64,000 bases of DNA. It comes from Synaphobranchus kaupii (lineage: Eukaryota > Chordata > Actinopteri > Anguilliformes > Synaphobranchidae). Location: NCBI GenBank assembly GCA_029718625.1, contig CM056378.1, forward strand, positions 61,961,027-62,025,026, in the 5' to 3' direction. Shown piece after piece: positions 10,664 through 23,319 of the stretch (the first letter of the stretch is position 1; the number at the start of each line of letters is the position of its first letter). A program made the translations under genes and the position numbers. Under the pieces are notes generated by a model. The model saw nothing but the letters and a program-made list of their open reading frames with translations, had not been told where the DNA came from and did not search any database.

Positions 10664-11450
10664 TCCCTTTCCCGGTAGTAGTAGGAATAACTCGGAATAA
10701 TAAGGAATAAATGTTCTGTTGAAACTAAAACCAGATTAGGCAAAGTCTAATTCTCACCGGTGAGACAAGTCATCTGTCAAAATCTATCAATCTATCAAAA
10801 TATCACACAACAGTGTTGAATGAGTACCTTAGAATACCTTAAACATGGGGACTGTAAACCCTAAATAAAAAAAAATTCAACAAAAAAACCCTCAGCAAAG
10901 AGCACATCAATCAGTGCCGAGCACTGCAATTGACAATGACAATAACTACTTATTAACAACTTAACAGGCAGTCAGATAAGGTGTCTACGCATGGGGTCAC
11001 AAGTGTAGTAAACGGTCCACAATGTTATTGTTGTCCGTTCTTCTCTCTTGCCCAGTGTTCACAATAGAGTCTCAAGTGGCAGGGAAACAAGTGTCTACTC
11101 ACAGTCTGCGCTGAAGTTAGCGCGGATGCAGGGGGGAGAAAGGAAGAGAGAGAGAGAAACCACGCACTGCACTGTGCGCTGTCAGATGCAGGGGGAGAGG
11201 GCGAACCGTGCACATCAAAGGCGCGTGCGCGCTGTCACTGTCCTGGTCCCAGCCGTGTAGGCTACTTGTTGAATAAAATAAAATAAACCTGCAACCGAAA
11301 ACGCGAGCACAAACTGACTAAATTAAACTGCTCACTTCTCTCTAGCTAGGAGGTACTTGCCTCATCTAAGCGAGTACAACTCAAAATATATAACTCAAAG
11401 TATAACTCAAAATGTGACACTCTCTCTCTCTGCTCCCCACTGAACTGTTT
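10664..11450. other. Unannotated; 3' flank of integrase-like gene
   Basis: No gene recognised. It lies downstream of the minus-strand integrase-like gene and should hold its 3' UTR, but no clear minus-strand AATAAA was seen close to the stop. Confidence 0.4.
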
Positions 11451-11541
11451 TCAGCCAAACAGTGTTGTCAGTACATTAAGTGCTTGAATGTATGCAGCGA
11501 CACCATAATCAAGGCCACCATTGTCTGCTGGAGGAAGCTGG
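11451..11541 (-). pseudogene. Last exon, distal half (integrase-like gene)
   Basis: Codes for the C-terminus up to a TGA at 11453-11451. The frame continues directly from the proximal half at 20206-20091 if the 8.5-kb element and one TCTATCT copy are ignored. This shows the two pieces were one exon. Confidence 0.78.
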
Positions 11542-12303
11542 TCTATCTCAACCTGGTCTCACAGCCCATTCGTATCTATTCTACGAAATTCCAGTCCCGA
11601 AAATTCGTACTTATTTTACGAATCAGAGATTACACACCAAGTGACTTTACGCTTTTCTCCGATGAATTACGAGACAAAACGGAGATCCACCATTTTTATT
11701 TCACGGTCAAATAAAGCGAATGGGTAAGCTGCCGGTATTGTACTTATAGTTTATACTTATAGTTATAGTACATTCATAGAATACCTTTCTTATTTCGTAA
11801 TTGTATTTTAATGCAATATGATGTATAATTCTCGAGCTTCTTCGTCTCTGCTTTATCTGTGTGGGTTGCTATTTATAGGCTAGTCTTGTAGGCTATTACT
11901 TGCATTATTCAAGCTGAAGTTAGCTAGGTCTGTTCAGATCAGTGCATACTGCATAGGCTGCAATATGATTATTAATCGATTTAGCTTGTGAGCTAGCCAT
12001 CAGAGCGTGTCGTTTTCGGTTCTTTTGAGACGTATAATATGAGAAAACCGAGCATATCTGTAATGGAAACAACCGCGTCTCCCCGTTAACTTCTGTAATA
12101 AACTGCGATTCCCGTGATTCTGTGCGCTGTCTGTGTGTATTGCCCATAGACTGCAGAGACGTGACGGGTTGGCCACTGAATCGGCTTCGTGCCCCAATGA
12201 GCAGCTCCCATAGGAATCCATGGAACCGGTAAGCGGAAGCTGCCTCCAGTTCTTTTTTTAAAATCTCGAATGGTTGAACTTCATTCATAAAACCAACAAA
12301 AGA

Positions 12304-12666
12304 AAGTCTGCCAGTCTGCAAATAACAGGATTCCTAAATGCTATATGCAAAAGGTCTGTAAAAATCTTATAAAAACACATATGCCATATACAAAACTTAA
12401 ATAAAATAAATATGTGGTAGAGAGCTAGCATATACATTTCATGCTAAAATTAAATAGTTCCCTAATACATGGTATTCCTTATAAAAAAAACATTGAGAGA
12501 TTGTATAAGAATTGTATAGAAATATATAATATAATAGGCTACTAATCAACATGCTTTTTTATAAAAACTTTGCAAGTATGATCATATATGATTTTTACAG
12601 ACCTTTTGCATATGGGATTACCTTTGTAAGCATTTAGGAATCCTGATATTTGCAGACTGGCAGACT
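12304..12666. mobile_element. Nested palindromic MITE (left arm, copy 1)
   Basis: Inverted ends AGTCTGCCAGTCTGCAAATA with a palindromic body holding 'aaggtctgtaaaaatc' and its complement. Equivalents: 18978-19336, about 40148-40526 and about 46798-47153, one per arm. It was therefore in the sequence before the arms were duplicated. Confidence 0.65.
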
Positions 12667-13569
12667 TTTTTTTGTTGTTGTTAGTTTAAGCCAACACAAT
12701 CTCTCAAGCATGGTACACAGCAGATATAGAATGTACAAAATACGCACTGTTGTTATTTATAATAATAATAATGCAATTTTATTTAAAGCTTTTTTTACAG
12801 CAAAATCCTATTACACAGTTAAAGTAAAATATATAAAAACAATGGATAAATAAAACAAAAGACTTATTAAAATGAACATGAAAAAAATTCTCAAATCCAG
12901 AAGCTTGAGAAGCAATGCAATAATAATGTTATATAATATAAGGAAGACTTAAAATTCAGTAATTAGACTATCAGTTTCCTTTTCAATTTAGAATTAAACT
13001 AATTTTGTAGGCTGATAACAACAACGATAATTTTCCATGCCAAATAAGCGTTCACGCGCGGCTCTCAAGCCTACAATACTTCGGCATAACCACCAGGTAA
13101 TGTGCGTATGTCAAGTGAAGACCTGACGTGGAGCTACGACCATTTCTACGACCATTACGACCATGACTCAAATGGAGTCATGTTGAAATTTTATAAATCA
13201 CTACTTTGTCGTGATTTTTTACGTAAGCCACACGTAAGATCAAATTTGATCGAAAGTCCTTTTTTTAAATGAGGCCCCTGGTCTTGGCCCTTCTGCCCTT
13301 CTGACCATCTTCTGGCGTAGACTCAAGACTCGCCTGTTTAGATTGCATCTTTGCTCCCTGAATTAATTGTTAGCATGCAAGTCTTGCTTTTTGAAATAGC
13401 ATTTTAGGGGTATGTTAACAGTGATTTATACATCAACACTTGCCATGTTACTGACATTTTGGTTAATGTATTATTTAGACTTGTACTGTTTTTTTTCAGT
13501 ATACCATTGTTTTTTTATTGGACATTTCTCTTATATAGCACTATTTCTCATTCCCCCTCTACCTAACAG

Positions 13570-14428
13570 GTTAAGGAGAGGATATCAGCCTGCCTGGCTG
13601 ACATTTCTATGTGGATGGCTACTCATCACCTGAAGCTCAACCTTCACAATACGGAACTGCGCTTCATACCTCACAGGACCTCCCCACTGCAAGCCCTCTC
13701 CATCACCGTCGACGGTACTATGGTGGCTGCCTCCCGCTCTGCAAGGAACCTGGGGGTGGTCCTGGATGACCAGCTGGACTTCATGGAGCACATCAGGGCA
13801 ACAGCACGGTCTTGCAGGTTCCTCCTGTACAACATCAGGAGGATTCGACCATACCTGACCACCTACTCGACCCAGCTTCTCGTCCAGACCATGGTTATCT
13901 CACGCCTGGATTACTCCTCTCAAAGTTTTCACACATCACCCCCCTGCTGAGGTCAATCCACTGGCTGCCGGTCGCCGCCAGGATCAGCTTCAAAGTTCTG
14001 ACCCTGGCCTACGCTGCAGCTAAAAGGACAAGCCCTTCCTACCTGCAAGACATAATACAACACTAAACTCCAGCTCGACCACTTCGCTCGGACTGCGGAG
14101 CTTCTCCACCCTAGCTCCCCAGTGGTGGAATGAACTGTTCACTCCTCTACGTTCTGATCAAACACTGCCTGCACACCTCTTCAGACTCCACCTTGACTGT
14201 TTTTTGCTTGTTTCCTGTTCCTTAATTCTTTGTTGATTTTATAGTTTATAATGTCTTGTTGTCTTAGCCATAGCTTACTGTGTACTATACTCAATGTTTA
14301 TGACTATGGATAGCTGCTATGTTATGATAAGAAATTAGCTCTATCTGAACTGATGTCATTGACCTTCGGTATGCACTTATTGTGCGTCGGTTTGGATAAA
14401 AGCATCTGCCAAATGAATGTAATGTAAA
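13570..14428 (+). mobile_element. L2-type LINE 3' fragment (left arm, copy 1)
   Basis: Encodes the RT C-terminal region (VKERISACLADISMWM..., ARNLGVVLDDQLDF, LLYNIRRIRPYLTTYSTQLL, VISRLDYS). An internal deletion joins it to FSHITPLLRSIHWLPVAARI. The 3' tail ends 'ggataaaagcatctgcc' and 'aaatgaatgtaatgtaaat'. It is 5'-truncated and dead. Confidence 0.85.
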
Positions 14429-15480
14429 TAAAGTTTATTATTATTATTATTTTATGCAAACTTATGCACTTTTTGCCTTGTAAGTCGCTCTGTATAAGCG
14501 CGTCTGCCAAATGAATAAATGTCTGTATTGATACACTTCTGTAATGTGATGGACCCTTTCTAGATTAAATAAGCTAAATGTCCAGCTAATAAAAGCTTGA
14601 AGACGCTGAAGTTCAATACGTCTCTGAGTGAATTAATACAAAATTTATTTTACAGTGCATTGTGTACGCTATATATTGATGTATTGCAAATTATCTCTTC
14701 TCTTTCAAAACCTGATGGCCAATATACAGCATATAGTAATAATGTTTATCATTTTAGTCATATAAAGGTTAGAAATTGTTTATACCACAACATCTCATAT
14801 TGATTACAATGAAAACACACCAATTTAAAATGGGTAGAAAATTATTTTTATATAATTACCAATAAAATCTCAGATCATGGGATAGACTACATTAACATTT
14901 TTTTTTTAAATATATATTTTTTTTTTACATACAGCTGACACCCTTGTCATTATGTATTTAAAGGGAATGCTTTCATTCCGACAAAGCTTTCACACTAGGC
15001 TACTGCATGCTGTTCACTACTGTCTGCTTATTAATTATCAACCTGCTGGATTTGGAAGGCATTATAAATATCTAGAAGTATCTAAGATAAGTATCTAAGT
15101 ATTAAAAGTTGGGTTCATGTGAGTAGCGTGATCCCATTTGCAATAAACGGAGGGCAACTTCATGTGTGTTTACGGTTGTATCAAGCGGAACTACATTTCG
15201 GCGCCATTTTATTGCTTCGCGCTATGGAAAGTATTGCAGGGAATTGTAGTTTTTTTGTGCAAATTTATTTCCTATATATGTAATTATCTAGGAATTGCTA
15301 ATGTATTATCTAGCTGGCAAGCCAGTTATGCTAGCTACGTTCAACCAGATCTAGGTACCTAGGTAGCTACGCGTGCTTTAGCTGTTGGTAGACAGTCTAT
15401 TAATTATATATATTTCAATATTAATAGCTATTGATAGTCCAAAGTAGATGGCAGTTCTCTATCCGTAATGTCATTAAACT

Positions 15481-16329
15481 GCAATTTTCTGGCATGTTGA
15501 CCACCCTGACATGGATTAATTAGAATATAAATATACTCAAATTGGAAACTATGAAATTAAATACAAGAGCTATGGAAGGGTCAAAGGTCACAACAGTAGG
15601 ATTAGGGTTATGGGTTCCTTAAAATCTAGAGGCTTGAAATTCGGAAGTATGAATATATCCATGGCCTACATTGCATAAGCAAAAGAACAGACCCCTAGCA
15701 CACATAGAAGCTCTATAGCACCACCTACAAATCTCAATTTTTTTAAAACTTTGACTCCTCCTACCTGAGGCACAAAGGCAGCCAAGGCTCCCAAATTTAG
15801 TATACAAGGACATCTCAGCACCCCCTATGACATATACATTTGCATGTTAGCATAAATTAAACTTGTCCTAATTAATTTGACTATTGATGAAAAATAGGTC
15901 TATGAAGGCTGTAAGAATGTTCAAAGGTCATTTTGGATTACTGCTGAACACTGCACTCAGCTTCCCAAAATCGTAGAAGCATGAAATTTTGCTAACTGAG
16001 TCTCATCAGGGCCTCTAGCATGCACACCAAAAACCAGACCCCTAGCATGCACACAGACCCTGTAGCGCCCCCTTGAAAATGTGATTTTTTAACATTTTGG
16101 GCACTCGCCATTTGTACACCGAATGATGTATCATGCTGAAATGTCGGAATCTAGACCACCTCTAGACATACTACAAATAATATCAGAACCAGATCTCTAG
16201 CTAAAAAAAAAACGAGCAGTATATGCTTTCGACAGGGGGCGCCACTTAAATATCTGAATTAATGTACAACACTTTCCGAGGTGATTCTTAGGATCAAGCA
16301 GAGTCAGAAAACATCAGTCATAAGAACAT
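15481..16329. other. Spacer of palindromic element copy 1
   Basis: Non-coding single-copy loop with repeated short phrases such as 'tctagcatgcaca' and 'cagggggcgcc'. The corresponding loop in copy 2 (about 43330-44170) is nearly the same and in the same orientation. Confidence 0.6.
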
Positions 16330-19300
16330 TTCAGTAAAAATGACAATATAGGACTGCCATCTACTTTTGACTATTAATATTAATATTAAGCTATTAATAT
16401 TGAAAATGTATATCCTAACTGTCTACCAGCAGCTAAAACACACGTAGCTAGCTAGGTACCTAGATCTGGTTGAACGTAGCTAGCATAACTGGCTTGCTAG
16501 GTAGATAATACATTAGCAATTCCTAGATAATTACGTATACAGGGAATATATTTGCAAAAAAAACTACAATTCCCAGTAATACATTCCTTAGCGTAAAGCA
16601 ATAAAATGGCGCCGAAATGTAGTTCCGCTTGATACAACCGTAAACACACACGAAGATGCCCTCCGTTTATTGCGAATGGGATCACGCTACTCACATGAAC
16701 CCAACTTTTATTACTTAGATAATTATCTTAGATACTTCTAGACATTTATAATGCTTTCCAAATCCAGCAGGTTGATAATTAATAAGCAGACAGTAGTGAA
16801 CAGCATGCAGTAGCCTAGTGTGAAAGCTTTGTAGGAATTAAAGCATTCCCTTTAAATACATAAAAATGACAAGGGTGTCAGTTGTATGTAAAAAAAATAT
16901 ATATTTAAAAAAGAAAATTGTTAATGTAGTCTATCCAATGATCTGAGATTTTATTGGTAATTATATTTTAAAAAATTTCTACCCATTTTAAATTGGTGTT
17001 TTCATTGTAATAAATATCAGATGTTGTGGTATATACAATTTCAAACTTTTATATGACTAAAATGATAAACATTATTATTACTATATGCTGTATATTGGCC
17101 ATCAGGTTTTTAAAGAGAAGAGATAATTTACAATACATCAATATATAGTGTACACAATGCACTGTAAAATAAATTTTGTATTAATTCACTCAGAGACGTA
17201 TTGAACTTCAGCGTCTTCAAGCTTTTATTAGCTGGACATTTAGCTTATTTAATCTAGAAAGGGTCCATCACATTACAGAAGTGTATCAATACAGACATTT
17301 ATTCATTTGGCAGATGCGCTTATACAGAGCGACTTACAAGGCAAAAAGTGCATAAGTTTGCATAAAATAATAATAATAAACTTTATTTACATTACATTCA
17401 TTTGGCAGATGCTTTTATCCAAAGCGACGCACAATAAGTGCATACCGAAGGTCAATGTCATCAGTTCAGATAGAGCTAATTTCTTATCATAACATAGCAG
17501 CTATCCATAGTCATGGACATTGAGTATAGTACACAGCAAGCTATGGCTAAGACAACAAGACATTATAAACTATAAAATCAACAAAGAATTAAGGAACAGG
17601 AAACAAGCGAAAAACAGTCAAGGTGGAGTCTGAAGAGGTGTGCAGGCAGTGTTTGATCAGAACGTAGAGGAGTGAACAGTTCATTCCACCACTGGGGAGC
17701 TAGGGTGGAGAAGCTCCGCAGTCCGGACAAGCAGACCGAAGTGGTCGAGCTGGAGTTTAGTGTTGTATTATGTCTTGCAGGTAGGAAGGGCTTGTCCTTT
17801 TGGCTGCAGCGTAGGCAGGGTCAGACCTTTGAACCTGAACCTGATCCTGACGGCGACCAGCAGCCAGTGGACTGACAGGGGGGTGATGTGTGAAAACTTT
17901 GGGAGGAGTAATCCAGGCGTGAGATAACCATGGTCTGGACGAGAAGCTGGGTCGAGTAGGTGGTCAGGTATGGTCAAATCCTCCTGATGTTGTACAGGAG
18001 GAACCTGCAGGACCGTGCTGTTGCCCTGATCTGCTCCATGAAGTCCAGCTGGTCATCCAGGACCATCCCCAAGTTCCTTGCAGAGCGGGAGGCAGCCACC
18101 GTAGTACCATTGACGGTGATGGAGAGTGCTTGCAGTGGGGAGGTCCTGTGAGGTATGAAGCGCAGTTCCGTATTGTGAAGCTTCAGGTGATGAGTAGCCA
18201 TCCACATAGAAATGTCAGCCAGGCAGGCTGATATCCTCTCCTTAACCTGTTAGGTAGAGGGGGAATGAGAAATAGTGCTATATAAGAGAAATGTCCAATA
18301 AAAAAACAATGGTATACTGAAAAAAAAACAGTACAAGTCTAAATAATACATTAACCAAAATGTCAGTAACATGGCAAGTGTTGATGTATAAATCAGTGTT
18401 AACATACCCCTGAAATGCTATTTCAAAAAGCAAGACTTGCATGCTAACAATTAATTCAGGGAGCAAAGATGCAATCTAAACAGGCGAGTCTTGAGTCTAC
18501 GCCAGAAGATGGTCAGAAGGGCAGAAGGGCCAAGACCAGGGGCCTCATTTATAAAAAGTACTTTCGATCAAATTTGATCTTACGTGTGGCGTACATAAAA
18601 AAACACGACAAAGTAGTGATTTATAAAATTTCAACGTGACTCCATTTGACCGTGGAAATGGTCGTAGCTCCACGTCAGGTCTTCACTTGACATACGCACA
18701 TTACCTGGTGGTTATGCCGAAGTATTGTAGGCTTGAGAGCCGCGCGTGAACGCTTATTTGGCATGGAAAATTACCGTTGTTGTTATCAGCCTACAAAATT
18801 AGTTTAATTCTAAATTGAAAAGGAAACTGATAGTCTAATTACTGAATTTTAAGTCTTCCTTACATAATATACCATTATTATTGCATTGCTTCTCAAGCTT
18901 CTGGATTTGAGAATTTTTTTCCTGTTCATTTCAAGTCTTTTGTTTTATTTATCCATTGTTTTTATATATTTAACTTTAACAGTCTGCAAATATCAGGATT
19001 GCTAAATGCTTACGAAGGTAATCCCATACGCAAAAGGTCTGTAAAAATCATATATGATCATACTTGCAAACTTTTTATAAAAAAGCATGTTGATTAGTAG
19101 CCTATTATATTATATATTTCTATACAATTCTTATACAATCTCTCAATGTTTTTTTTATAAGGAGTACCATGTATTAGGGAACTATTTAATTTTAGCATGA
19201 AATGTATATGCTAGCTCTCTACCACATATTTATTTTATTTAAGTTTTGTATATGGCATATGTGTTTTTATAAGATTTTTACAGACCTTTTGCATATAGCA

Positions 19301-20090
19301 TTTAGGAATCCTGTTATTTGCAGACTGGCAGACTTTCTTTTGTTGGTTTTATGAATGAAGTTCAACCATTCGAGATTTTAAAAAAAGAACTGGAGGCAGC
19401 TTCCGCTTACCGGTTCCATGGATTCCTATGGGAGCTGCTCATTGGGGCACGAAGCCGATTCAGTGGCCAACCCGTCACGTCTCTGCAGTCTATGGGCAAT
19501 ACACACAGACAGCGCACAGAATCACGGGAATCGCAGTTTATTACAGAAGTTAACGGGGAGACGCGGTTGTTTCCATTACAGATATGCTCGGTTTTCTCAT
19601 ATTATACGTCTCAAAAGAACCGAAAACGACACGCTCTGATGGCTAGCTCACAAGCTAAATCGATTAATAATCATATTGCAGCCTATGCAGTATCCACTGA
19701 TCTGAACAGACCTAGCTAACTTCAGCTTGAATAATGCAAGTAATAGCCTACAAGACTAGCCTATAAATAGCAACCCACACAGATAAAGCAGAGACGAAGA
19801 AGCTCGAGAATTATACATCATATTGCATTAAAATACAATTACGAAATAAGAAAGGTATTCTATGAATGTACTATAACGATAAGTACAAACTATAAGTACA
19901 ATACCGGCAGCTTACCCATTCGCTTTATTTGACCGTGAAATAAAAATGGTGGATCTCCGTTTTGTCTCGTAATTCATCTGAGAAAAGCGTAAAGTCACGT
20001 GGTGTGTAATCTCTGATTCGTAAAATAAGTACGAATTTTCGGGACTGGAATTTCGTAGAATAGATACGAATGGGCTGTGAGACCAGGTTG
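16330..20090 (-). repeat. Right arm, palindromic element copy 1
   Basis: Reverse complement of the left arm, about 3.76 kb. It includes an L2 fragment (17387-18246, minus), a MITE (18978-19336) and the 133-codon open frame on the plus strand (19318-19719). Differences from the left arm include missing or added short stretches in the AT-rich parts, so it is not a perfect mirror. Confidence 0.88.
17387..18246 (-). mobile_element. L2-type LINE 3' fragment (right arm, copy 1)
   Basis: Mirror of 13570-14428 with the same internal deletion and small independent changes, for example a loss in the HNTEL region. Confidence 0.85.
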
Positions 20091-20206
20091 TCTATCTCAT
20101 CCTGAGACACCTCTCTGGGAAGTAGAGTGTCTGGAACAACAATGCCAGCATCCCGTGCATCCCGTGCATGTGGTCCCCTCCACTCCACACCATAGAGGTC
20201 ATCAAC
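20091..20206 (-). pseudogene. Last exon, proximal half (integrase-like gene)
   Basis: Acceptor AG at 20208-20207. It encodes a segment starting VDDLYGVEWRGPHARD and ending within the codons for DEID, where the giant palindromic element begins. It includes a short GCACGGGAT tandem duplication. Confidence 0.78.
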
Positions 20207-20294
20207 CTAGGCACACAGTAGATAATGCAAGATAAAAAGCAAGTATGAACACATAAAACGTAAATCTAGGAAGAGGAAAATGTGCAGAACATAC

Positions 20295-20555
20295 CTCGGG
20301 TGGATTTGGACTGGCTTCACTGTCGATGTTTGCATGCCACAGCTGCAGAGGGGATCGGTTCCTCTCAGTCCTGAGTGGATGGCTATTCCACCCATCCACA
20401 AAGCAGTCTAGGTGATGCTGTAGTCTGGGTAGGAAGACCCAGTGCAGGGCAAAGATGTGCACATCGTTGTCCGGCGAAAGGAGCCCCTCGTCTTCAAGGC
20501 TGCTGAAGATGGAGTGGAAAAGGTCCGTGATACATCCCTCCAGAGACGCTCAATT
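20295..20555 (-). pseudogene. Exon 5 (integrase-like gene)
   Basis: Acceptor CAG before 20555, donor GTATGT after 20295. It starts with the Glu-containing IERLWRDV. Just after this the frame shifts by one base (near 20528). The rest, through HIFALHWVFLPR and NSHPLRTERNRSP, is open in the second frame. Confidence 0.75.
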
Positions 20556-20655
20556 CTGTGAATAAGAGACATTTCTTTTAGAGGGGTAATGTTGGCAAGG
20601 ATTGTAATGACAATTATCATGGTAGATGCATCATGTTTGGTATGTCACACGATAC

Positions 20656-20902
20656 CTTTGGTTGTGCACACTTCTGCCTGCAATATGAGAGTTTCGATCC
20701 ATGCCTTTCACAGAGACCATGAAGGCTGCCACATCTGTTTTCTCCTCCCTTGTCACTTCGGACACGCGACGGCACACCATGGGTCTCCAATGCTTGCCTA
20801 AAGTGTGTCAACACTGTGTCGGCCCGGTTGTTTGCAGCGGCCTGCAGGTACACCACCAGCCTACTGTAGCCATCAATGCCGCCATGTATGACGATCCGCC
20901 AC
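20656..20902 (-). pseudogene. Exon 4, integrase core (integrase-like gene)
   Basis: Starts after ATAG at 20904-20903 with [20 protein letters not shown], which holds the first catalytic-type Asp, and continues to VRSDKGGEN with the second. The frame shifts near 20735-20740, directly after GGEN. The second frame runs to the donor GTATCG after 20656 and codes for SVHNQR at its end. Confidence 0.78.
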
Positions 20903-20979
20903 CTATGCATTCAGAAAAGACAGTGTAAGACAGTGTTATTATTCCCTCTGTTTATTAAAATATTAAAAACTGAAGATTA

Positions 20980-22926
20980 CAGGGCTCTATTTTCAAACCG
21001 GCGCAAACCAGCGCAAGGGGACGGTATAGTCAAACGCAAGCTTGTTGACAGTATCAACGTCTTAAAACTGGCGCTATGGCGTTTCTCAGCAATACCGCTA
21101 GGATCAACAAATTCTCAACATAACATCTTTTCGCTTGCGCTGCAGTGGGATGGGTGGCGCTGTCTGGGGCGTGTTCTAAAATACTTTCGGCTCAGTGACA
21201 ATTTGAACCAACGAAAACCCATTGCGTTATGATCAGCTGGAACCACCTCTTAGCGGCAACGCAATAGACTCTGGCAATTTGGAAACTTATTAGTCATGTA
21301 GTTCTATTTAAGTGTCTATAGGTGATGCCAACATTACACTTCCATTTAATGAACAAATAGCCTATAATTATTATTAATTAATTAATTTTAATTTAAACTA
21401 CTAGAATAAAACAGGACAGCTTACAAGAAACTTGCGATCATGTAGGCCAATAGCCTATAAATACAGTGCATCCGGAAAGTATTCACAGCGCTTCACTTTT
21501 TCCACATTTTGTTCTGTTACAGCCTTATTCCAAAATTGATTAAATTCATTTTTTCCCTCAAAATTCTACACACAACACCCCATAATGACAATGTGAAAAA
21601 CGTTTTTTTGAGATTTTTGCAAATTTATTAAAAATAAAAAAATAAAATTTCTCATTTACATAAGTATTCATACCCTTTGCTTTAACGTATTTTTAAAGTA
21701 TCATATTTCATATTTGGTCGCATATCCTTTACATGCTGTTACTTCCTGAAGTCTGTGACCATCAACATCAAAAAACTGTCGATATCTTATTTTCAGGTAC
21801 TGTTACAAGCGATACTATAACCTCTATAACTATAACTTTAAGGGTTGTTTCTCCTGACTTTTTTCCCCATAGAGTTCTATAGGAAAATGAGTCCGGAGAA
21901 ATAACCCTTGCAGTGATCCATCCACATCTACTCCATATCTGGCAACAAAGTGATGGTTTGGGGCTCGTTTGATAGCTCAGACCCTTGATAACTTACAGCC
22001 ATTTAGCCAGCCATGTGTTCCATACTGTACCAGTGTAATTTACAGCTGAATCTAGTCTCACCCCCCAATTTCCATAGAGATCCATTCAAATGCAGAGAGG
22101 TTATAGTATTGCTTGTAACAGTACCTGAAAATAAGATATCGACAAGTAGGAAGTAACAGCATGTAAAGGATATGCGACCAAATATGAAATATGATACTTT
22201 AAAAATACGTTAAAGCAAAGGGTATGAATACTTATGTAAATGAGAAATTTTAGTTTTTTATTTTTAATAAATTTGCAAAAATCTCAAAAAAACTTTTTTC
22301 ACATTGTCATTATGGGGTGTTGTGTGTAGAATTTTGAGGGAAAAAATGAATTTAATCAATTTTGGAATAAGGCTGTAACAGAACAAAATGTGGAAAAAGT
22401 GAAGCGCTGTGAATACTTTCCGGATGCACTGTAAATTACACATTGACACAGTTGAATCATAAGCCTACCATTTGAATCATAATTATGCCTACATCACCTA
22501 ATGTAGGCTAATTAATGCATTCGCCACCTCCTCCCGTGCCTTCCGAACTTCGAGGTGGTGTGAATTGTGATCCATAAATTACTACAGTCCTAGCCTGTAC
22601 TTCTGTTGCAAGTATGTCTGATTCCTGTGCGGAAAATCGCTCTTGTCGTTGACGGTCCAGTGCGTTTGGGTTGCTCATTATGAAATTGCATGGAGCGATT
22701 GCGTTCCAACTGGCTTTTTTTAAAGCATGAGAACAACAATTTGATTGGCTACCATAGAGACACACCTTGGACATTTAAACCCAGCCTTTTAGCAATACCG
22801 CCATCAGATGCGCCAAGATTGCCGTCATGAAATTACCAAATTTCTCAACGACACGCCCTCAGAGCGATACCGCCAAGCGCTTACTCTTGTGTTCACCATT
22901 GCGTTTGGTTTATTAAAATAGAGCCC
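20980..22926. mobile_element. hAT-like element filling an intron
   Basis: Short inverted termini CAGGGCTCTATTTT / AAAATAGAGCCCA. The interior is rich in GGCGCTATGGCG/ATACCGC motifs near both ends. It occupies almost all of the intron between exons 4 and 3 (20903-22951), leaving about 100 bp of original intron. No clear 8-bp duplication, so the superfamily is tentative. A Tc1 derivative lies inside. Confidence 0.5.
21464..22431. mobile_element. Non-autonomous Tc1-like element with long inverted repeats
   Basis: TA duplications at 21462-21463 and 22432-22433; ends CAGTGCATCCGGAAAGTATT and complement. The inverted repeats are about 300 bp each, continuing through 'aagtattcatacccttt' and 'gcatatcctttacatgctg'. 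The 968-bp element has no transposase. Nested in the hAT-like element. Confidence 0.82.
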
Positions 22927-22951
22927 ACAATGTTCCACTTCAATGGTTTAC

Positions 22952-23097
22952 CTTATAAGCTTATGGTTCCCGTCAATATGCCAGAGGCAATTTGGTGCAG
23001 GAACATTGTACACTCGCCTTCTTACAGTGTACAAAGACAGTGTGCATTCAAGCAACCCTTGAGGGTCTGTGCGTCTCATCGACTGTTTCATTCTGTT
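22952..23097 (-). pseudogene. Exon 3 (integrase-like gene)
   Basis: Contains SMRRTDPQG and ends CLWHIDGNHKLIR before donor GTAAAC. The acceptor CAG at 23100-23098 is plausible, but its phase does not match exon 2, so there is another small indel or a different acceptor. Confidence 0.65.
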
Positions 23098-23319
23098 CTG
23101 GGAAATGACACCAATACTGAAAAGGTTAGTGAATAGGTTCTTGGTTCACCATAGGTTGACAACAACTGCATGTAATTAAGTTAATTTGACCAAATTGTGA
23201 TGCTGTAGTCTTCACTTTGTCTCTACACCATATGGTACAGGTAAAACCTGACAAATGTAAGACTTAACAGTTTGTTGACACATTCATTCATACATTAATT
23301 TTATTTTGAGTAGGCCTAC

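Larger units (their letters stand above)
11549..15480 (+). repeat. Left arm, palindromic element copy 1
   Basis: About 3.9 kb. In order from the end: terminal 'gaaattccagtcccgaaaa' region; an open frame of 133 codons on the minus strand (12321-11920, unrecognised); nested MITE 12304-12666; L2 C-terminal codons near 13300-13375; L2 fragment 13570-14428; AT-rich DNA to the spacer. Confidence 0.88.
11549..20090. mobile_element. Giant palindromic (foldback) element, copy 1
   Basis: 8542 bp with inverted termini CAACCTGGTCTCACAGCC... and perfect 7-bp duplications TCTATCT at 11542-11548 and 20091-20097. Left arm 11549 to about 15480, right arm about 16330 to 20090. The arms pair along their whole length with scattered substitutions and small indels. 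The spacer (about 850 bp) is non-coding. Each arm carries a nested palindromic MITE and an L2 LINE fragment. No transposase was recognised. It sits in the last exon of the integrase-like gene. A 7-bp target site excludes Tc1/mariner (TA), TTAA elements and Harbinger; the superfamily is undetermined. Confidence 0.9.

Noticed and set aside
13609..13950. Independent host gene (113-codon frame repeated in the window)
   Set aside because: Clear C-terminal part of an L2 LINE reverse transcriptase, with a deletion and the L2 3' tail downstream.
11549..20090. Sequencing hairpin artefact explaining the palindrome
   Set aside because: Arms differ by many indels and substitutions, the loop is long, ends have exact 7-bp duplications, and a second copy exists elsewhere with its own duplication.
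11549..20090. 9-bp target duplication (GTCTATCTC) suggesting a Mutator-like element
   Set aside because: It fits copy 1 only if the end starts at AACC. Copy 2 then gives mismatched 9-mers, whereas CAACC ends give perfect 7-bp duplications in both.
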